Of a stretch of DNA of 64,000 bases, positions 61,440 to 64,000 are shown piece after piece; position 1 is the stretch's first letter, and the number at the start of each line of letters is the position of its first letter. A model generated the notes under the pieces. It had not been told where the DNA came from. It did no database searches and saw only the letters and a program-made list of their open reading frames with translations. The stretch is from Corylus avellana. Lineage: Eukaryota > Streptophyta > Magnoliopsida > Fagales > Betulaceae. The stretch is from the NCBI RefSeq assembly GCF_901000735.1, contig NC_081547.1, positions 14,235,739-14,299,738 of the forward strand, in the 5' to 3' direction. The translations under genes and the position numbers were made by a program.

Positions 61440-61972
61440 GGGACAAGTGTGCTTCAGTTTAAGTTTGGGGGTGTGTTATGAGCCATGCTATTCCAGACAA
61501 TTTTATCCATATCCCGATAAATTCTTTCCATGTTATAGACACATTGGGGACAATGTGTAATTTAAGTTTGGGGGTATGGGAGACACTTTACACACACTTT
61601 GTCCTAGTTTCATTTTATTTTTATTTTTATTTTTTGTGAAAAGAAAAAAAAAATGTCCCAGTTTTATTGTATTTTTATTTTTGATGTTTGTGAAAAGAAA
61701 AAAAAAATGCATAATATCTTAAAAATTGTGATTTGATTTCATTGGTGAGCTTAAAATTTTGAACACATGATCTGATAGTTGAGTTTTTCAGTTTGATTAC
61801 TTGCTTAGGACAGTTGAAAATTCACATGTTTGATCTAATCTTACACAAGTACATTAGCACATAATTTGTGGGGTATGACATGAAGTCTGATGTGTGTGTT
61901 TCTATGTCTTGGGTGAAATTGGATGATTTATTAGATGGATACTTTGGCATTTATATATGTGATAAAAAGAGA

Positions 61973-62003
<31 letters not shown>

Positions 62004-62765
62004 CATTGATAAGCTTTTTACTAAGTAACTGGACCTCTTGCCTCAAAGCATTGAGTGTCCACGTCAAAAGATGAAGAATTTTGATTTGGTTAATGTCATG
62101 GTTAGTTTGGTTTCATAGCCTTTTTTACTCGAGTTAGTAAGTCCTAGGGGTGTTTCTACACCTAATGCCCTAAAACCATCTGGTTTTGGAGTCATTGACT
62201 TAACACTCGTTACATGGGTCAATTAGAAGCTTAAAGGAACCAAACATTGCACAAGCTGACGAAGAAAAAGAAAAAAAGAAAAAAAAGAAAAAAGAAAAGA
62301 AAAATATGCCAGTGTTGTTCATTATAATAGGAATTTCAGTGAACTTTGAGATATTGAGACATTGCACATTGAAAATAATTGGAAGCTTCATATTTATGTG
62401 CTAGTTCACTTTACACTGTTTTAAACTTGTGATGCCTTAGCATGTCTTTTGTAAATTATTAAATTTTAAAATTTCAACTCATTGTGAAGATGGAGTTTAT
62501 TTTTTTAAGCTTGCTAATGAATGAGAATCATGGTTTTGAGTGATACCTTAATTTTTGGATAACATGAACTGTGCATAATATTTGTGGGTAACATTTATGG
62601 AAAACCTTCACGAGACTTCACACTTCCTAGGGAATGCCTAGAGGTTTAAAAGGCTTGTTGTATATGCTAAATGCAATCGTACATCTCACGAAAGAAGGAT
62701 TTATCTTTTTGTTTTTCATTTTGTTCTAGTTTCGTAAGGGACTAGCAATATGTAAGTTTGGGGGT
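61440..62765 (+). mobile_element. 3' noncoding interior of a second TGATAAGTGC-family element
   Basis: Landmarks in the same order as 38640-39820: AAGTTTGGGGGTGTG (about 61460), ACAATGTGTAATTTAAG with a purine tract (61550-61575), GGACCTCTTGCCTC (62030), ACTTAACACTCGTTA region (62198-62212), and AAGTTTGGGGGTGTAATAAG at the LTR junction. Includes an AT run at 61975-62000. No protein-coding frame. Confidence 0.65.
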
Positions 62766-63542
62766 GTAATAAGTGCTAAAATATATGTATTTTAGCCCCT
62801 TAATTTATATTTGTTAAATCCTTAGTTTTGTTAGATTGTGCAATTTTATTTTCTTTTTGTATTTTCTTTGTTTTATAGGTCATGGAAGAAAAGAAAGCGT
62901 TTCCGGAAACGTTCCAAGCTTAAAGGGCAAATTGGGAAGACCTAGAAGATATGGTTAAGCTTAATCAATCATAATAGATGACCTATATGATGTGGTTAAG
63001 TTTAATCAAATAAAGGAAAAGATTAAATCGGAATTTCTCAAATTGAAGTCAAAATCGGATTGGATTCAAATTTGGATTCTGCATATATCTCAAAATTTTG
63101 ACCATAACTTTCAGCTCAAATATTCGATTAAGGTGATTCAAGTGGCATTGGAAAGCTAACTCAAAATGCTACAAATCATTGTGAAGTAGTATTTTCCTAA
63201 ATCGGACTGCCGCTATGCCAAAATCACCCTGCAATATAGGAACGCAATTCTGGACGAATCCTATTTCGATTTGGAGTTGGGTTTTAGGACTTAAATCTCC
63301 GAATTTCCTAGGATTACTAGGGCTTTTAGGACTCTCTTAAGGACTGTAAATAGACCTCTTAGCTTCTAGGAAAAAGTGTGGAGAAAGAGACACAAGCTCT
63401 AGAAAGGAACTGAAGGTTAGATCAAGAAGAGTTTGGGTTTTTCTTCTCTTCCACTTTTGTTATGTAGTTTATATTTTACTTAGAGCTAGATTGAAGCCCT
63501 AGTCATAACTATTTATGATTTCAATATTGGTGCCTTTGCTAC
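62766..63542 (+). mobile_element. Long LTR of TGATAAGTGC family, copy D, interrupted
   Basis: Starts TAATAAGTGCTAAAATA after the purine tract. Close to copies A and C (for example the ATGATGTGGTTAAG.TTAATCAAAT block at 62987-63009, also near 46924). Interrupted at 63543 by a Cassandra element. Confidence 0.66.
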
Positions 63543-64000
63543 TGTGACGTCCCACATTGCCTAGATATGGAGATGGGGATGTGCTTAAATGTATATTACA
63601 CCCATAATGACAATGCGTTTTAAAGCCGTGATGGTTATGATCCCATCAGAACTCCGCAATTAAGCGTGCTTCTGCTGGAGTAGTACCAAGATAGGTGACC
63701 TCCTGGGAAGTCTGGTTTGGAGGAGCCAAAAGCGGACAATATTGTGTGTTATTGAGGTGGAGTGTTACAAAATAGTATCAAAGCCATTGCCCAGCCTGAG
63801 ATGAGGGGAGCGTGCACAAGCCCATGAAGGTCGCTAGTGGGCACTCGCTGGGACGGACGCCAAGAATTGGCTAATCCCATGAGAGTCGCTAGCGAGGACG
63901 CTGGGTCCTAAGTGGGGGTGATTGTGACGTCCTACATCACTTGGGTATGGAAATGAGAAAGTGCTTAAATGTATACTACACCCTTAATGACAACAACGTG
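63543..64000 (+). mobile_element. Cassandra TRIM retroelement, cut by window end
   Basis: The 5' LTR is 63543-63769 (TGTGACGTCCC...GTGTTACA). The primer site is decayed (TAGTATCAAAGCC). The interior is 63770-63922 with a purine tract AAGTGGGGGTG, and the 3' LTR begins at 63923. A 5S rRNA-like block lies at 63639-63702, including TAAGCGTGCTTCTGC and GAGTAGTACCAAGAT. Its interior matches that of the element at 31537-31688 in reverse. Confidence 0.92.

Overview
The window is AT-rich, intron-rich nuclear DNA of a flowering plant, most likely a woody eudicot. It carries triterpene or sterol cyclase (oxidosqualene cyclase, OSC) genes buried in nested transposable elements, with two 100-N assembly gaps (19552-19651 and 26401-26500). 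Nothing is bacterial, and I saw no CRISPR array, tRNA gene or rRNA gene; the only 5S-like sequence lies inside Cassandra retroelements. The species cannot be named from the sequence alone.

Region 1 (1-13400) holds OSC copy 1 on the plus strand. Window base 1 is the first base of intron 1, so exon 1 lies just upstream. Exons 2-18 are all present with GT-AG introns and no internal stop, giving a cyclase of about 758 residues with the DCTAE catalytic motif and five QW motifs. Region 2 (13400-20780) is a repeat-filled spacer with a decayed LINE on the minus strand (15377-18405), a solo LTR with a perfect target-site duplication, and the first gap. Region 3 (20781-31315) holds OSC copy 2, a tandem paralogue with promoter and exon 1. 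Its exons 3-7 fall in the second gap, and exons 8-18 are intact. The duplicated block repeats at about 21.2 kb and shares old transposon insertions in introns 1 and 2 and in the 3' flank.

Region 4 (31052-48111) is nested retroelements: Sirevirus-type Ty1-copia LTRs in both orientations, a copia reverse transcriptase/RNase H remnant, a second LTR family with long noncoding internal regions, a Cassandra TRIM, and a fragment of a 172-bp tandem repeat trapped between two LTRs. Region 5 (48112-55304) is a Helitron-like segment of about 5.1 kb, another LTR relic and a short noncoding LTR element.

Region 6 (55305-64000) holds the last three exons of a third OSC on the minus strand. Its residues are of cycloartenol synthase type, the sterol-pathway enzyme, so it faces the two triterpene-type copies tail to tail. 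Its upstream exons are not in the window. The sequence where they would lie contains a group-A bZIP-like gene fragment, a LINE fragment, an LTR element and a second Cassandra. The working picture is an OSC locus that joins a sterol-type gene and a tandemly duplicated specialised triterpene synthase and has been swollen by transposons.
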